Source: DATKPA01 sp051955985 (GTDB lineage Bacteria > Planctomycetota > Phycisphaerae > WQYP01). From it: a stretch of DNA of 64,000 nucleotides. Position 1 is the stretch's first letter. The number at the start of each line of letters is the position of its first letter. This document shows positions 27,356 through 35,380 of the stretch, in pieces. Both the position numbers and the translations under genes were made by a program. The DNA lies in the NCBI GenBank assembly GCA_051955985.1, contig JBQCGD010000020.1:33330-97329 (forward strand). Direction: 5' to 3'. The notes beneath the pieces are model-generated. The model was not told the DNA's origin, made no database searches, and saw nothing but the letters and a program-made list of their open reading frames with translations.

Positions 27356-29320
27356 ATGACGACGATTTTGCCGCGGAAAAGAATTCATCGGTTGCCGGAT
27401 GCGCTCATTAACAAGATAGCGGCGGGGGAGGTGGTGGAGCGGCCGGCGTCGGTGGTGAAGGAGTTGCTGGAGAATTCGATTGATGCGGGGGCGCGGCGGC
27501 TGGTGATCGCGGTGGAGGATGGGGGGCGGACGCTGATTCGGATTTCGGACGATGGGCATGGGATTCCGCCGGAGGAGGCGCCGCTGGCGTTTGCGCAGCA
27601 TGCGACGTCGAAGATCCAGGAATCGGAGGATTTGTTTGCGATCCGGACGATGGGGTTTCGCGGGGAGGCGCTGGCGTCAATTGCGTCGGTGTCGCATGCG
27701 GTGATGACGACGCGGACGGAGGATTCGCCGCACGGGATTCGGATCGAGGTGCGGGATTCGCAGGTTTCCCCGGCGATGCCGGCGGCGGCGCCGGTGGGGA
27801 CGACGCTGGAGGTGCGGGATCTTTTTTACAGCGTGCCGGCGCGGCGGAAGTTTTTGCGGACGGATGCGACAGAGTTTTCGCACATTCACGAGATGGTGCT
27901 GCGGAGCGCGTTGCCGCACCCGGAGATTGCGTTTTCGCTGTCGCACAATGGGCGGAACGTGCTGGAATTGCCGGTGACTGGGGATCATCGGATGCGGGTG
28001 GCGGAGGCGCTGGTGGGCGATGGGGGGAAGGAGTTGTATGGGCAGTTGATTCCGGTGGATTTTTCGGAGCGCGGGGTGCGGGTGACGGGGTTCGCGGGGC
28101 AGCCGTCGTTGGCGCGGCCGACGGCGAAGTACCAGTACTTGTTTTTGAATGGGCGGTACATCCGGGACCGGTCGCTGCTGCATGCGCTGAAGGAGGCGTA
28201 CCGGGGGTTGATCGAGCCTTCGTCGCAGCCGGTGGCGATTTTGTTTATCGAGATGGAGCCGACGCTGTTTGATGTGAACGTGCATCCGCAGAAGACGGAG
28301 GTGCGGTTCCGCGATTCGGGGAGCGTGTATCGGCCGGTGCTGGCGGCGATTCGGGAGAAGCTGCTGGCGAGTGATTTGACGCCGGGGGTGCGGACGGCGG
28401 GGCGGGTCGACGGGGAGGGGTCTGGGGACTGGGGTCTGGGGTCTGTGGGGAGGAGAGGGGATGCGGGGAACGGGGCGGGGCTGTCGCGGCCGGGGATGGC
28501 GGAGACGCGGCAGATCATTGCGGAGTTTTTCAAGCAGAGTGAGCCGGTGCAGCCGCGGTTGCATTTTGGCGTGGAGACGGGGCCTTCGCCGATCGAGGAT
28601 CCGTCGCGTATTACTTTTGATAGTGGAAGGGAAGCAAATAGTTCGGGATCCGGGGTCCGGGATTCGGGGGCCGTGCCTGGTGAGAATTCTGCGTCGAGGG
28701 CGGAACCCGAGCCCCGGACCCCGGAGCCCGAGCAAATCAGTCCGGCGAAGCCGATCCGCTTTCTCCAGACGCATAACACGTACATCGTGGCGGAGACTTC
28801 CGAGGGGATTTTGATTATCGATCAGCATGCGTTGCATGAGCGGATCATTTATGAGGAGTTGTTGGCGCGGGCGATGCGTGGGCCGCTGGAGGGGCAGCGG
28901 TTGTTAATTCCGGAGATTTTGCCCATCAGTCCGCGGCATGCGGCGGCGCTGGAGAGGGTGCGGGGGCTGCTGGAGAAACTGGGGATGGAGATCACGGATT
29001 TTGATGCGCAGTCGATTGCGGTGCATTCGTTTCCGAGTCTGCTGTCGAAGGTGTCGCCGCGGGAGTTTTTGCGCGAATTGCTCGACAAGCTGCTGGAGGT
29101 GGGGAGCAAGCTGACGCCGGAGGAGTTGCTGCACGAGGTGCTGGACATGGCATCGTGCAAGGCGGCGGTGAAGGCGGGGTATCCGCTGTCGTCGGAGGAG
29201 ATTGCAGCGTTGCTGGCACGGAAGGAGCAGGTGGACCGGTCGAGCAATTGTCCGCATGGCCGGCCGACGACATTGCGGTTGACGATTTCGGATTTGGAAC
29301 GGCAGTTCAAGCGGAAGTGA
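27356..29320 (+). CDS. mutL: DNA mismatch repair protein MutL with repeat-derived linker segments
   Basis: A 654-residue MutL. The N-terminal GHL ATPase has the Mg-binding 'ENSIDAG' (E39-N40) and 'DDGHGI' (65-70), followed by 'GFRGEALASI'. The C-terminal dimerisation domain has the endonuclease motif DQHALHERIIYE (from residue 489) and CPHGRPT (from 632), so this MutL is a nicking type, as expected in bacteria without MutH. The linker is odd: residues about 355-365 (SGDWGLGSVG) come from a TCTGGGGACTGGGG word repeat, and residues about 429-461 come from an inverted CCGGGGTCCGGGATTCGGGG-type repeat; both repeat styles are typical of intergenic DNA and stay in frame. No mutS is adjacent. Confidence 0.95.
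   Translation: MTTILPRKRIHRLPDALINKIAAGEVVERPASVVKELLENSIDAGARRLVIAVEDGGRTLIRISDDGHGIPPEEAPLAFAQHATSKIQESEDLFAIRTMGFRGEALASIASVSHAVMTTRTEDSPHGIRIEVRDSQVSPAMPAAAPVGTTLEVRDLFYSVPARRKFLRTDATEFSHIHEMVLRSALPHPEIAFSLSHNGRNVLELPVTGDHRMRVAEALVGDGGKELYGQLIPVDFSERGVRVTGFAGQPSLARPTAKYQYLFLNGRYIRDRSLLHALKEAYRGLIEPSSQPVAILFIEMEPTLFDVNVHPQKTEVRFRDSGSVYRPVLAAIREKLLASDLTPGVRTAGRVDGEGSGDWGLGSVGRRGDAGNGAGLSRPGMAETRQIIAEFFKQSEPVQPRLHFGVETGPSPIEDPSRITFDSGREANSSGSGVRDSGAVPGENSASRAEPEPRTPEPEQISPAKPIRFLQTHNTYIVAETSEGILIIDQHALHERIIYEELLARAMRGPLEGQRLLIPEILPISPRHAAALERVRGLLEKLGMEITDFDAQSIAVHSFPSLLSKVSPREFLRELLDKLLEVGSKLTPEELLHEVLDMASCKAAVKAGYPLSSEEIAALLARKEQVDRSSNCPHGRPTTLRLTISDLERQFKRK
28418..28450 (+). repeat. TCTGGGGACTGGGG word repeat inside mutL
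   Basis: gtctggggactggggtctgg continues as ggtctgtgg, in frame in the linker of MutL. Intergenic relatives in inverse orientation lie at 53097-53130, 55165-55198 and 58249-58282. Confidence 0.8.
28640..28738. repeat. Inverted CGGGGTCCGGGATTCGGGG repeat inside mutL
   Basis: The left arm gttcgggatccggggtccgg (then gattcggggg) and the right arm cccgagccccggaccccgga (then gcccgag) are inverse copies separated by about 45 bases. They encode a Gly/Ser- then Pro/Glu-rich stretch in frame. Confidence 0.8.
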
Positions 29321-29338
29321 GTTTGGGAAGGAAGCGAC

Positions 29339-29797
29339 ATGACTGATGTGCCGCCGCCGTTGCCGCAGGGGGAGGTGGATTACCAGAACGCGTTGCTGGT
29401 GAACCGGGATGATGAGCATCTGCGGATGCTGTCGATTTTCTGGTACGTGTGGTCGGGGCTGTCGGCGTTGTTTGGGACGTTTCCGGTGATTCACCTGGTG
29501 ATTGGGCTGGTGATTCTGCTGTCGCCGGGGAGTTTTGGGGGCGGGCGTGGCGGGCCGCCGCCGCCGGAGTTCATGGGGTGGATGTTCACGTGCATCGGCG
29601 GCGGGTTCGTGCTGCTGGGGTGGACGGGGGCGGTGCTGGGATTTTTGACGGGGCGGTCGTTGACGCGTCGCCGGCGGCTGGTGTTGTGCCAGATCGCGGC
29701 CGGGGTGGCGTGCATCAACATTCCGCTGGGGACGGTGCTGGGGGTGTTCACGTTTATTGTGCTGGGGAGACCGAGCGTGCGGAGCACGTTTGTCTGA
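29339..29797 (+). CDS. Small multi-pass membrane protein, paralogue 1
   Basis: A 152-residue protein with a Pro-rich start (MTDVPPPLPQGE), the sequence 'DEHLRMLSIFWYVWSGLSAL', and about three membrane helices, ending 'GTVLGVFTFIVLGRPSVRSTF'. The end is shared almost exactly with the next gene, so the two are tandem paralogues. I do not recognise a characterised family. GGGAAGGAAG precedes ATG 29339; it lies 18 bases after mutL and is probably cotranscribed. Confidence 0.8.
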   Translation: MTDVPPPLPQGEVDYQNALLVNRDDEHLRMLSIFWYVWSGLSALFGTFPVIHLVIGLVILLSPGSFGGGRGGPPPPEFMGWMFTCIGGGFVLLGWTGAVLGFLTGRSLTRRRRLVLCQIAAGVACINIPLGTVLGVFTFIVLGRPSVRSTFV

Positions 29798-29826
29798 GCG
29801 CCTGAGGCGCCTTTGCGGGAGAAAAC

Positions 29827-30288
29827 ATGACCTTGCCTCCACCGTTGCCGGCGCCGGGGTATGACCAGGATGCGGAGCATCTGCGGATTCTGTCGATCTG
29901 CTGGTACGTGCTGGCGGGGCTGCAGGGGATCGTGGCGTGTTTCGTGCTGTTGTACGTGGCGTTTGGCGCGGTGATGGCGATGATCGGGGCGGCGGCGGGG
30001 ACGGCGGTGGGGGCGGCGGCGCGGGACCCGTCGGGGGCGATCTTCGGCGTGCCGTTCGTGGGGATGGGGCTGTTTGTCGGGTGCTTCGGAACGTTTTTGT
30101 TCCTGGTGGCGGGGACGGTGGCGTTTTTGAATTTCAAGACGGGGCAGTCACTGGCGCGGCGGCGGAATTTGACGCTGATCTACGTGATGGCGGCGATCGC
30201 GTGCATCGGCGTGCCGGTGGGGACGGTGCTGGGGGTGTTCACGTTCGTGGTGTTGTCGCGGCCGAGCGTGCGGGCGAGTTTTGGGTGA
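29827..30288 (+). CDS. Small multi-pass membrane protein, paralogue 2
   Basis: A 153-residue tandem paralogue of the preceding gene: 'AEHLRILSICWYVLAGLQGI' and the end 'GTVLGVFTFVVLSRPSVRAS' correspond closely, while the middle helices are Gly/Ala-rich ('AVMAMIGAAAGTAVGAAAR'). About three to four membrane helices. GGGAG precedes ATG 29827. Function unknown. Confidence 0.8.
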   Translation: MTLPPPLPAPGYDQDAEHLRILSICWYVLAGLQGIVACFVLLYVAFGAVMAMIGAAAGTAVGAAARDPSGAIFGVPFVGMGLFVGCFGTFLFLVAGTVAFLNFKTGQSLARRRNLTLIYVMAAIACIGVPVGTVLGVFTFVVLSRPSVRASFG

Positions 30289-30363
30289 TTTTGCGGGGGG
30301 CGTTGGGGAAGGGGGCGGGATGGGGTAGACTGCGGGGCTTTGGTTCTGCGGGAAGCTTGTGTT

Positions 30364-31416
30364 GTGAAGTCGCCGGTGGTGATTGCGGGCTGTTCGGTGT
30401 TGACGCCGCTGGATGTTGACGGGCGGTCGACGTGGGAGGCGGTGTGCGCGGGGGAGCGGGTGGGGCAGCGCGTGGCGGTGGCGGAAGATTTGTTGCGCGG
30501 TGAACTGGAGTTGGATCGGTCGATTCGTCTGGCGCTGGGGGCGGTGGAGCGGCTGGGGGTGGATGTGCGGAAGGTGGAGTTGTTTTGCGGGACGAGCAAG
30601 GGGCCGGTGGGGACGTACCTCGCGGCGATGGAGCGGATGTCGCGAGGCGAACAGATGACGGAGATGCAGGCGCGGCATGTGGCGCTCGGGGTGGGGGCGA
30701 TGGGCGCGTTCCTGCGGGAACACCTTGGAATCTGCGGGCCCGTGCATACGTCGGTGGCGGCCTGTTCTTCCGGGATGCATGCGTTTCATCGGGCGGAGCA
30801 GGCGATCGAGCGCGGCGAGTGTGCGCGGGCGCTGGTGGTGGCGGCGGATGCGTCGCTGCATCCGCTCTTTGAGGGGTCGTTTGCGCGGCTCGGTGTTCTG
30901 GCGAAGGGGGATGAGCGCGGGGTGCGGCGGTGTGAGCCGTTCGGGGAGAATGGGGAGGGTTTTTTCCTCGTGGAGGCGGGGGCGGCGGTGTTGTTGGAGA
31001 ATCAAGAATCAAGAAGTAAGAACCAAGAAGGGGTTCTTGTGGAGGGGACGTGGATTGGGGGGGATTCGACGGGGTTGATTGCGATTGATGAGGGGACGCG
31101 GACGCTGCGCGCGGGGTTGCGCCGGTTTGCGGGGAGTGGGTTGGCGTTTGTGCATGCGCATGCGACGGGGACGGGACACGACAAGTACGAGATGGGGGCG
31201 ATACGGAGCGTGTTTCCGGAGGTGCCGGTGTTTTCGCACAAGAAGTGGCTGGGGCATTCGCTGGGGGCGGCGGGGCTGGTGAGCGTGGTGTTGTCGGCGA
31301 TGAGCCATGCGCGCGGGCGGACGCCCAGCGGGGAACGCGTGGCAGCGGGGGCACGCTCCGTCACGATTGCGCAGGGATTCGGCGGGCATATCGGTGTCAT
31401 TGGGTTGCGCGGGTAG
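30364..31416 (+). CDS. Beta-ketoacyl synthase family protein with an in-frame repeat insertion
   Basis: A thiolase-fold condensing enzyme of about 350 residues. The Cys-His-His triad is present: C134 (VAACSSGMHA), H266 (HAHATGTGHD) and H298 (KKWLGHSLGAAG). It is shorter than FabF (about 410 residues), and lies alone, without acyl carrier protein or reductase genes. Residues about 211-224 (ENQESRSKNQEG) are the in-frame translation of an AAGAATCAAGAA word repeat found elsewhere between genes. The start is uncertain: GTG 30364 puts the fold start at the right place; TTG 30340 is an alternative. It is convergent with rtcB across a large inverted repeat. Confidence 0.85.
   Translation: MKSPVVIAGCSVLTPLDVDGRSTWEAVCAGERVGQRVAVAEDLLRGELELDRSIRLALGAVERLGVDVRKVELFCGTSKGPVGTYLAAMERMSRGEQMTEMQARHVALGVGAMGAFLREHLGICGPVHTSVAACSSGMHAFHRAEQAIERGECARALVVAADASLHPLFEGSFARLGVLAKGDERGVRRCEPFGENGEGFFLVEAGAAVLLENQESRSKNQEGVLVEGTWIGGDSTGLIAIDEGTRTLRAGLRRFAGSGLAFVHAHATGTGHDKYEMGAIRSVFPEVPVFSHKKWLGHSLGAAGLVSVVLSAMSHARGRTPSGERVAAGARSVTIAQGFGGHIGVIGLRG
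30998..31034 (+). repeat. AAGAATCAAGAAG word repeat inside the ketoacyl synthase gene
   Basis: gagaatcaagaatcaagaag continues as taagaaccaagaagg. It is the same family as 17808-17875 and 18918-19007 and is in frame with no stop codon. Confidence 0.85.
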
Positions 31417-31421
31417 TTGAA

Positions 31422-31487
31422 ACCACGGAGAACACGGAGGGCACGGAGCACGGGATTCGTTTTTCTACTCCGTGTTCTCCGTGGTTC
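31422..31487. repeat. Inverted CACGGAG word repeat between convergent genes
   Basis: aaccacggagaacacggagg and gcacggagcacgg on the left, then ctccgtgttctccgtggtt on the right, form a hairpin with a stem near 19 bases. It fills the gap between the ketoacyl synthase and rtcB and may act as a two-way terminator. Confidence 0.85.
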
Positions 31488-31490
31488 CCT

Positions 31491-32633
31491 TCAGATTCCC
31501 TTGTGAATGAGGAGCGGCCGTAGGCGGCGGGTGATGGTGGTGAGTTCGGCCTGGGCGCGCATGACCTCTTCAATCGGTTTGTAGGCGGCGGGGGATTCTT
31601 CGCGGAGGGAGTCTTCGAGGTGGGGGGCGTACCAGACGTTGGCGCGGCGGAGTTGTTCGCGCAGGCGGGCGCGGGGGATCTGGCTGCGGGCCTGCGTGCG
31701 GGAGAGCTGGCGGCCGGCGCCGTGGGAGGAGGAGTGGAGGGAGGCGGGGTTGCCGCGGCCAAGGGTGTGAAAGGAGGTGGTGGCCATCGAGCCCGGGATG
31801 AGGCCGGGCTGGTCCTTTTGCGCGGCGGTGGCGCCTTTGCGGTGGATGAGGCGTTCGCCGGCGGGGTGCATTTCCAGTTGGGAGTGGTTGTGGTCGCAGT
31901 CGAGGAGTGTGTCGAACTTTGGGGAGAGGTGGAGGATTTGCTCGATGGCGCGGGCGGCTGCCAGGGCGAGGTGCTTGCGGTTCTGCTTCGCCCAGGCGCG
32001 GGCGTATTCCAGGTCGGTGAGGTAGTTGCGGCCTTGCTCGGAGTCGATGCCGATCGCGAGGAGATTGGTGGGGAGCTTTCGGGTTTTGGCGAGGTGGTGG
32101 TGGTGGACGAGTTGGCCGAGGTGGCGGGAGCCGGTGTGGAGCATCAGCCAGAGGTGATTTTGTTCGTCGGATTGGAGTTCGAGGAAGTGGTTGCCGGCGC
32201 CGAGGGTGCCGAGCTGGGTGCGGCAGGCGTCGCTGCCTGATTGTTTGCGGAGTTCATCGTGGGAAAGAGGCATTTCTCGAACGGCAGAATCCAACACAGG
32301 GGCCATGCGGCGGTGGTGCCGGCGGCCGGGGCAGCGTTCGATGAGGGCGCCGAGGAGCTGGGCAGCGCGGTCCGGGTCTTCGAGCGCGCAGGCGTCGCCG
32401 TCGAATTGCAGGGCGAGCATGCCGCAGCCGATGTCGCCCCCGACCGCGTTCGGGAAGAGGTAGCGGTCGGAGGCGACGACGGTGCCGACGCAGAATTCGG
32501 AGGCGAGGTGGACGTCGGGCATGACGGCGATGTGGGTGACGCCTTCCGTGTTTTGGAGACGGTCGAGGACCTCAGCGACCCCCCGGGGGAGGGAGCCGCA
32601 GAGGAATTGATGCACAGGGGCTTCAGTCTGCAT
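31491..32633 (-). CDS. rtcB: RNA ligase RtcB
   Basis: A 380-residue RtcB, which joins RNA 2',3'-cyclic phosphate or 3'-phosphate ends to 5'-OH ends with GTP and Mn2+. Metal ligands D67 and C70 (GGDIGCG), 'LGAGNHFLEL', 'HTGSRHLG' and the guanylylated histidine H304 (SSSHGAGR) are all present. It belongs to the shorter bacterial RtcB type. ATG 32633 has GGAGGTG upstream and overlaps the end of the rbfA-like gene by 11 bases, so both are probably translated together. No archease or RtcR regulator is visible nearby. Confidence 0.95.
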   Translation of the reverse strand: MQTEAPVHQFLCGSLPRGVAEVLDRLQNTEGVTHIAVMPDVHLASEFCVGTVVASDRYLFPNAVGGDIGCGMLALQFDGDACALEDPDRAAQLLGALIERCPGRRHHRRMAPVLDSAVREMPLSHDELRKQSGSDACRTQLGTLGAGNHFLELQSDEQNHLWLMLHTGSRHLGQLVHHHHLAKTRKLPTNLLAIGIDSEQGRNYLTDLEYARAWAKQNRKHLALAAARAIEQILHLSPKFDTLLDCDHNHSQLEMHPAGERLIHRKGATAAQKDQPGLIPGSMATTSFHTLGRGNPASLHSSSHGAGRQLSRTQARSQIPRARLREQLRRANVWYAPHLEDSLREESPAAYKPIEEVMRAQAELTTITRRLRPLLIHKGI

Positions 32634-33048
32634 CCGGCACCTCCGTTGGCGCGGGGCCGACGGGGATGACGTCGAAGGTGAGTTCCGGCGTGCGTTTGCG
32701 GGCGATGGTCTCGGCGACACGGGCGCGCAGGACGCCTTTGACGTGATCGAGGCGCTGGAGGAGATCGATGACCGCTTCGTGGCCGCGGGCTTGCGGTGCG
32801 AGGAGGCGCACCAGCAGCCGGCCGGCGTTGGGGGCGGGAAGGACATCATCGACGATCAGGGATTGCAGGTCGGGATCGGCGCATTCGCCGGTGAGGGCGA
32901 GCGCGACGGCGCGGCGGACCTGCTTGCAGAGGGCCGCGGTTTTGTAGTCCGGCTTTTCATGGCCGGCATGTTCGGGGTTGAAAACAGGGCGGAGCGGACC
33001 TCCGCAAGGGCGCGACCGACGCCGGTCGCCGCCGTGAAAAGTGCCCAT
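32623..33048 (-). CDS. RbfA-like ribosome-binding factor
   Basis: The 141-residue product follows the RbfA pattern. It has an N-terminal helix ending in a 'TGECADPDLQSLIVDDVLPA' segment comparable to the 'prl..vtvt.V' strand, and a C-terminal 'VKGVLRARVAETIARKRTPE' followed by LTFDV, matching the family's 'lR..l...l.lR..PeL.F'. RbfA is a KH-fold 30S assembly factor. The N-terminal 40 residues are unusual and Arg/Pro-rich. GGAG precedes ATG 33048. The 11-base overlap with rtcB suggests a joint role in RNA maintenance (inference). Confidence 0.7.
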   Translation of the reverse strand: MGTFHGGDRRRSRPCGGPLRPVFNPEHAGHEKPDYKTAALCKQVRRAVALALTGECADPDLQSLIVDDVLPAPNAGRLLVRLLAPQARGHEAVIDLLQRLDHVKGVLRARVAETIARKRTPELTFDVIPVGPAPTEVPDAD

Positions 33049-33335
33049 GGCACATCTCCATTCGGGGTTCGGCGCAGCACGAACGTGGTCGTGCCGCGCG
33101 AAAAGTTCAGAACGATTCTGTGTTGGTGAAAACGGGGCGCAACGCCTGGTCAGGCGAGAAGGCCCGGAGAATGGAGATGAGATTCACGCATAAGAGCACC
33201 TCGTGGCGTAATGCCAGCGTTTGGTAACGGAGACTTTATCACGAGATCGGCCAGAGTCAAAAAGAATCCGCCAGAGCCACGAAGTGGCTGGCGCTTCGCA
33301 TCGCCGGGAAACCGCCTGAAGGCGGAAATCTATCC
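33049..33335. other. Gene-free stretch with one dispersed repeat
   Basis: Promoter and leader of the rbfA-rtcB pair should lie at 33049-33200, but no clear -35/-10 pair was found. The right part holds the CGCATCGCCGGGAA-CCGCCTGAAGGCGG element (33287-33330). Confidence 0.45.
33287..33330 (+). repeat. CGCATCGCCGGGRAA-CCGCCTGRAGGCGG element, copy 2
   Basis: ctggcgcttcgcatcgccgg then gaaaccgcctgaaggcgg. It is near-identical to 24408-24452. It abuts the stop of the membrane protein gene at 33336. Confidence 0.7.
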
Positions 33336-34820
33336 CTACAACCGCAGGCGGAAGCCGAGCTTGTTGAGTACAGCGGTAAGTGTGAGCAGGACGATGCCGA
33401 GGCCGAGGGAGCGGGAGATGGCGGCGGCCAGCGTTGGGGACCCGAGCTGTTCGTAGAAGTTGCCAAGGCGGGCGACGCGCAGGAAGAATTCGAGGCCTTC
33501 GGAGAGGAGGTAGGCGAGCAGGACGTTCTGGCCGGCGATGGCGAACGGCTTGGTGAGCCAGGTGAGTTTGAGGACATCGCCGAGGAGGTAGAAGAGGAGC
33601 CAGATCGCGGCGGTGATGCTGCAGGACCAGAGGCACCAGGAGGGGGTCGCACTGTTTTTCCAGATGCCCCACGGTTTGTAGAAGACCATCGCGGCGAACG
33701 CGGTGGCGGCAATGAAGAGGAGCGTGAAGTTCACGCGCTTGCGGATGGTGGCGGTCTCCGGCGTGACCAGGACGGTGGCGAGGATGACGCCGGCGACCGA
33801 GATGGCGGCGAGCGAGCCGAGGCATTCGCTGATCCCCACCACGTTGTGATCGAACCAGAGGACGCCGTTGGAGATGGCGTCGCCGAGCGGGGAGAGGAAC
33901 CCGGCGAGGCGGAACTCGTGGGCGTCGCCGCTGCGGTCGCAGATCCAGAAGCCGAACATGCAGGCACAGGCGACGGCGAGGGGGAGGCGGCGGGTGCGGA
34001 AGATCACAAAAAGGAGCCCGGCCGCGAGGTACGCCCAGGCGATCAAGCCAAGGATCTCGGCATTCCTGTGCTGAAAATAAAACGGCGACCACGTGAAAAT
34101 GTGGCTGACGGTGGCGACGTGAGTGCGGCGGTTGAAGCCGTCGCGCTCGTAGATCACGACGAGGTACGCGAGCGCGGCGAGGCCGACGATGCGGATCGCG
34201 GCGGTGATCCACTTCCACCGTTTCTGTGCGGCCAGGTCGTCCTTCTTCACCCAGAAGGGGAGAAGGGAGCAGAACCCGAGGAACGCGGCGGCGTACCAGA
34301 AGACGACCCACCACGCGCCGGCGAGCGAGTTGTCGTGCGCGGAGGGGGTAGTCGCTGCGGGCGCGGAGGCGGCGGCGGTCGCCGGCGCGGCGGCGTGATA
34401 CCACGGCATCTTGGAAGCGGTCGGCGTTCCGCTTGCCATCAGCACGCCCAGCAGCAGCAGCGACGCGCTGCGCACAAAGATATGCGGGATCGCCTTGAGC
34501 CAGCCGAGAGGTTGTTTGAGGCGGCGGCCGAGGGCGAACGGGATGGAGAGCCCGACGATGAAGAGGAACCCGGGGAAGACGAGATCGACGAAAGTCATGC
34601 CGTTGTTGATGCGCGGGCGGATGTCCGAGGCGTGTTTCATCCAGTCGGGGACGTTGGCCGAATCCGGGGCGCCGGCGAGGTCGTTGACGAAGATCATGGT
34701 GAGCATGACGAGGCCGCGGACGGCATCAATCGAGGTGACGCGCGCCGGCTTTTGAGGCGCGGTTTGCACCAGTTCCGGGGGGCTTTCGCCCGGCGTGGGG
34801 AAGTGGATAAGCGTGGACAT
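33336..34820 (-). CDS. Heparan-glucosaminide acetyltransferase-like / DUF5009 membrane protein
   Basis: A 494-residue integral membrane protein with about ten helices. The N-terminal signature 'RVTSIDAVRGLVMLTMIFVN' followed by 'PDWMKHA' and 'TFVDLVFPGFLFIVGLSIPF' is that of the HGSNAT/DUF5009 group of membrane acyltransferase-like proteins. Members transfer acetyl groups to sugars or are of unknown activity. A Ser/Ala/Pro-rich loop (about residues 150-175) separates the helices. No SD precedes ATG 34820, but CATAAT lies exactly six bases upstream with TTGCCG 17 bases further back. Confidence 0.82.
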   Translation of the reverse strand: MSTLIHFPTPGESPPELVQTAPQKPARVTSIDAVRGLVMLTMIFVNDLAGAPDSANVPDWMKHASDIRPRINNGMTFVDLVFPGFLFIVGLSIPFALGRRLKQPLGWLKAIPHIFVRSASLLLLGVLMASGTPTASKMPWYHAAAPATAAASAPAATTPSAHDNSLAGAWWVVFWYAAAFLGFCSLLPFWVKKDDLAAQKRWKWITAAIRIVGLAALAYLVVIYERDGFNRRTHVATVSHIFTWSPFYFQHRNAEILGLIAWAYLAAGLLFVIFRTRRLPLAVACACMFGFWICDRSGDAHEFRLAGFLSPLGDAISNGVLWFDHNVVGISECLGSLAAISVAGVILATVLVTPETATIRKRVNFTLLFIAATAFAAMVFYKPWGIWKNSATPSWCLWSCSITAAIWLLFYLLGDVLKLTWLTKPFAIAGQNVLLAYLLSEGLEFFLRVARLGNFYEQLGSPTLAAAISRSLGLGIVLLTLTAVLNKLGFRLRL

Positions 34821-34826
34821 GACGCG

Positions 34827-34855
34827 ATTATGGGCCCGGGAAATTGCGGCGGCAA
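34827..34855 (-). promoter_or_regulatory. Promoter with transcript start at the ATG of the membrane protein gene
   Basis: On the minus strand TTGCCG (34855-34850), 17-base spacer, CATAAT (34832-34827), then six bases to ATG 34820. Confidence 0.55.
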
Positions 34856-34954
34856 ATGAAAAACCATGGAGATGCGTCGCGTGTGACTTTTCAGGAGGGC
34901 GCGGGTATTCTGAGGGGCCTTTTACTTCAATACTCTTAAGGAATGGAGCAGGCA

Positions 34955-35287
34955 ATGACAGAACCAGCAGCCACCCCCGGTCAGGCACCCCAGGGACAGC
35001 AGATGCAGGTGCAGGTCCGTGAGAATGATGTGAAGACGGTGTACAGCAACATGGTCCGCATTTTCGGCGGCCCGAATGCGGAAGAATTGATCCTCGACTT
35101 CACCATGATGACGCCGAGCGCCCAGCAGGCCGAGACGATGGTGATGGATGTGAACACGCGCGTGGCGATGAACTACTTCGCGGCGAAGCGTCTGGCGCTT
35201 GCGTTGTCGCAGGCGGTGCAGCGCTATGAGCAGCAGTTTGGCCCGATCGAACTGGATCCGCGCCGGCGGTTCAAGCAGGGCGCCTAA
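34955..35287 (+). CDS. DUF3467 family protein
   Basis: A 110-residue protein matching DUF3467, with the typical 'NMVRIFGGPNAEELILDFTM' core and 'AMNYFAAKRLALALSQAVQR'. The family is widespread and uncharacterised; the core is a short alpha/beta fold with a conserved phenylalanine and a helical C-terminal half. ATG 34955 has GGAG six bases upstream and is preferred over ATG 34943. A strong terminator follows. Confidence 0.88.
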   Translation: MTEPAATPGQAPQGQQMQVQVRENDVKTVYSNMVRIFGGPNAEELILDFTMMTPSAQQAETMVMDVNTRVAMNYFAAKRLALALSQAVQRYEQQFGPIELDPRRRFKQGA

Positions 35288-35300
35288 GCAGCATGCATTG

Positions 35301-35338
35301 GGCCGGCGCTTGGGAAGAAGCGCCGGCCTTTGCGTTTC
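35301..35338 (+). terminator. Intrinsic terminator after the DUF3467 gene
   Basis: GGCCGGCGCTT (35301-35311) pairs with AAGCGCCGGCC (35318-35328) around a six-base loop, followed by TTTGCGTTT. Confidence 0.8.
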
Positions 35339-35380
35339 TGCGGCGCGAGTTCCGGGGGCATTTGTTGAGTTGGTGCGCGA

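Noticed and set aside
31491..32849. Longer RtcB start at 32849
   Set aside because: The extra 72 residues are an out-of-frame reading of the rbfA-like gene; ATG 32633 has a strong SD and matches the family start.
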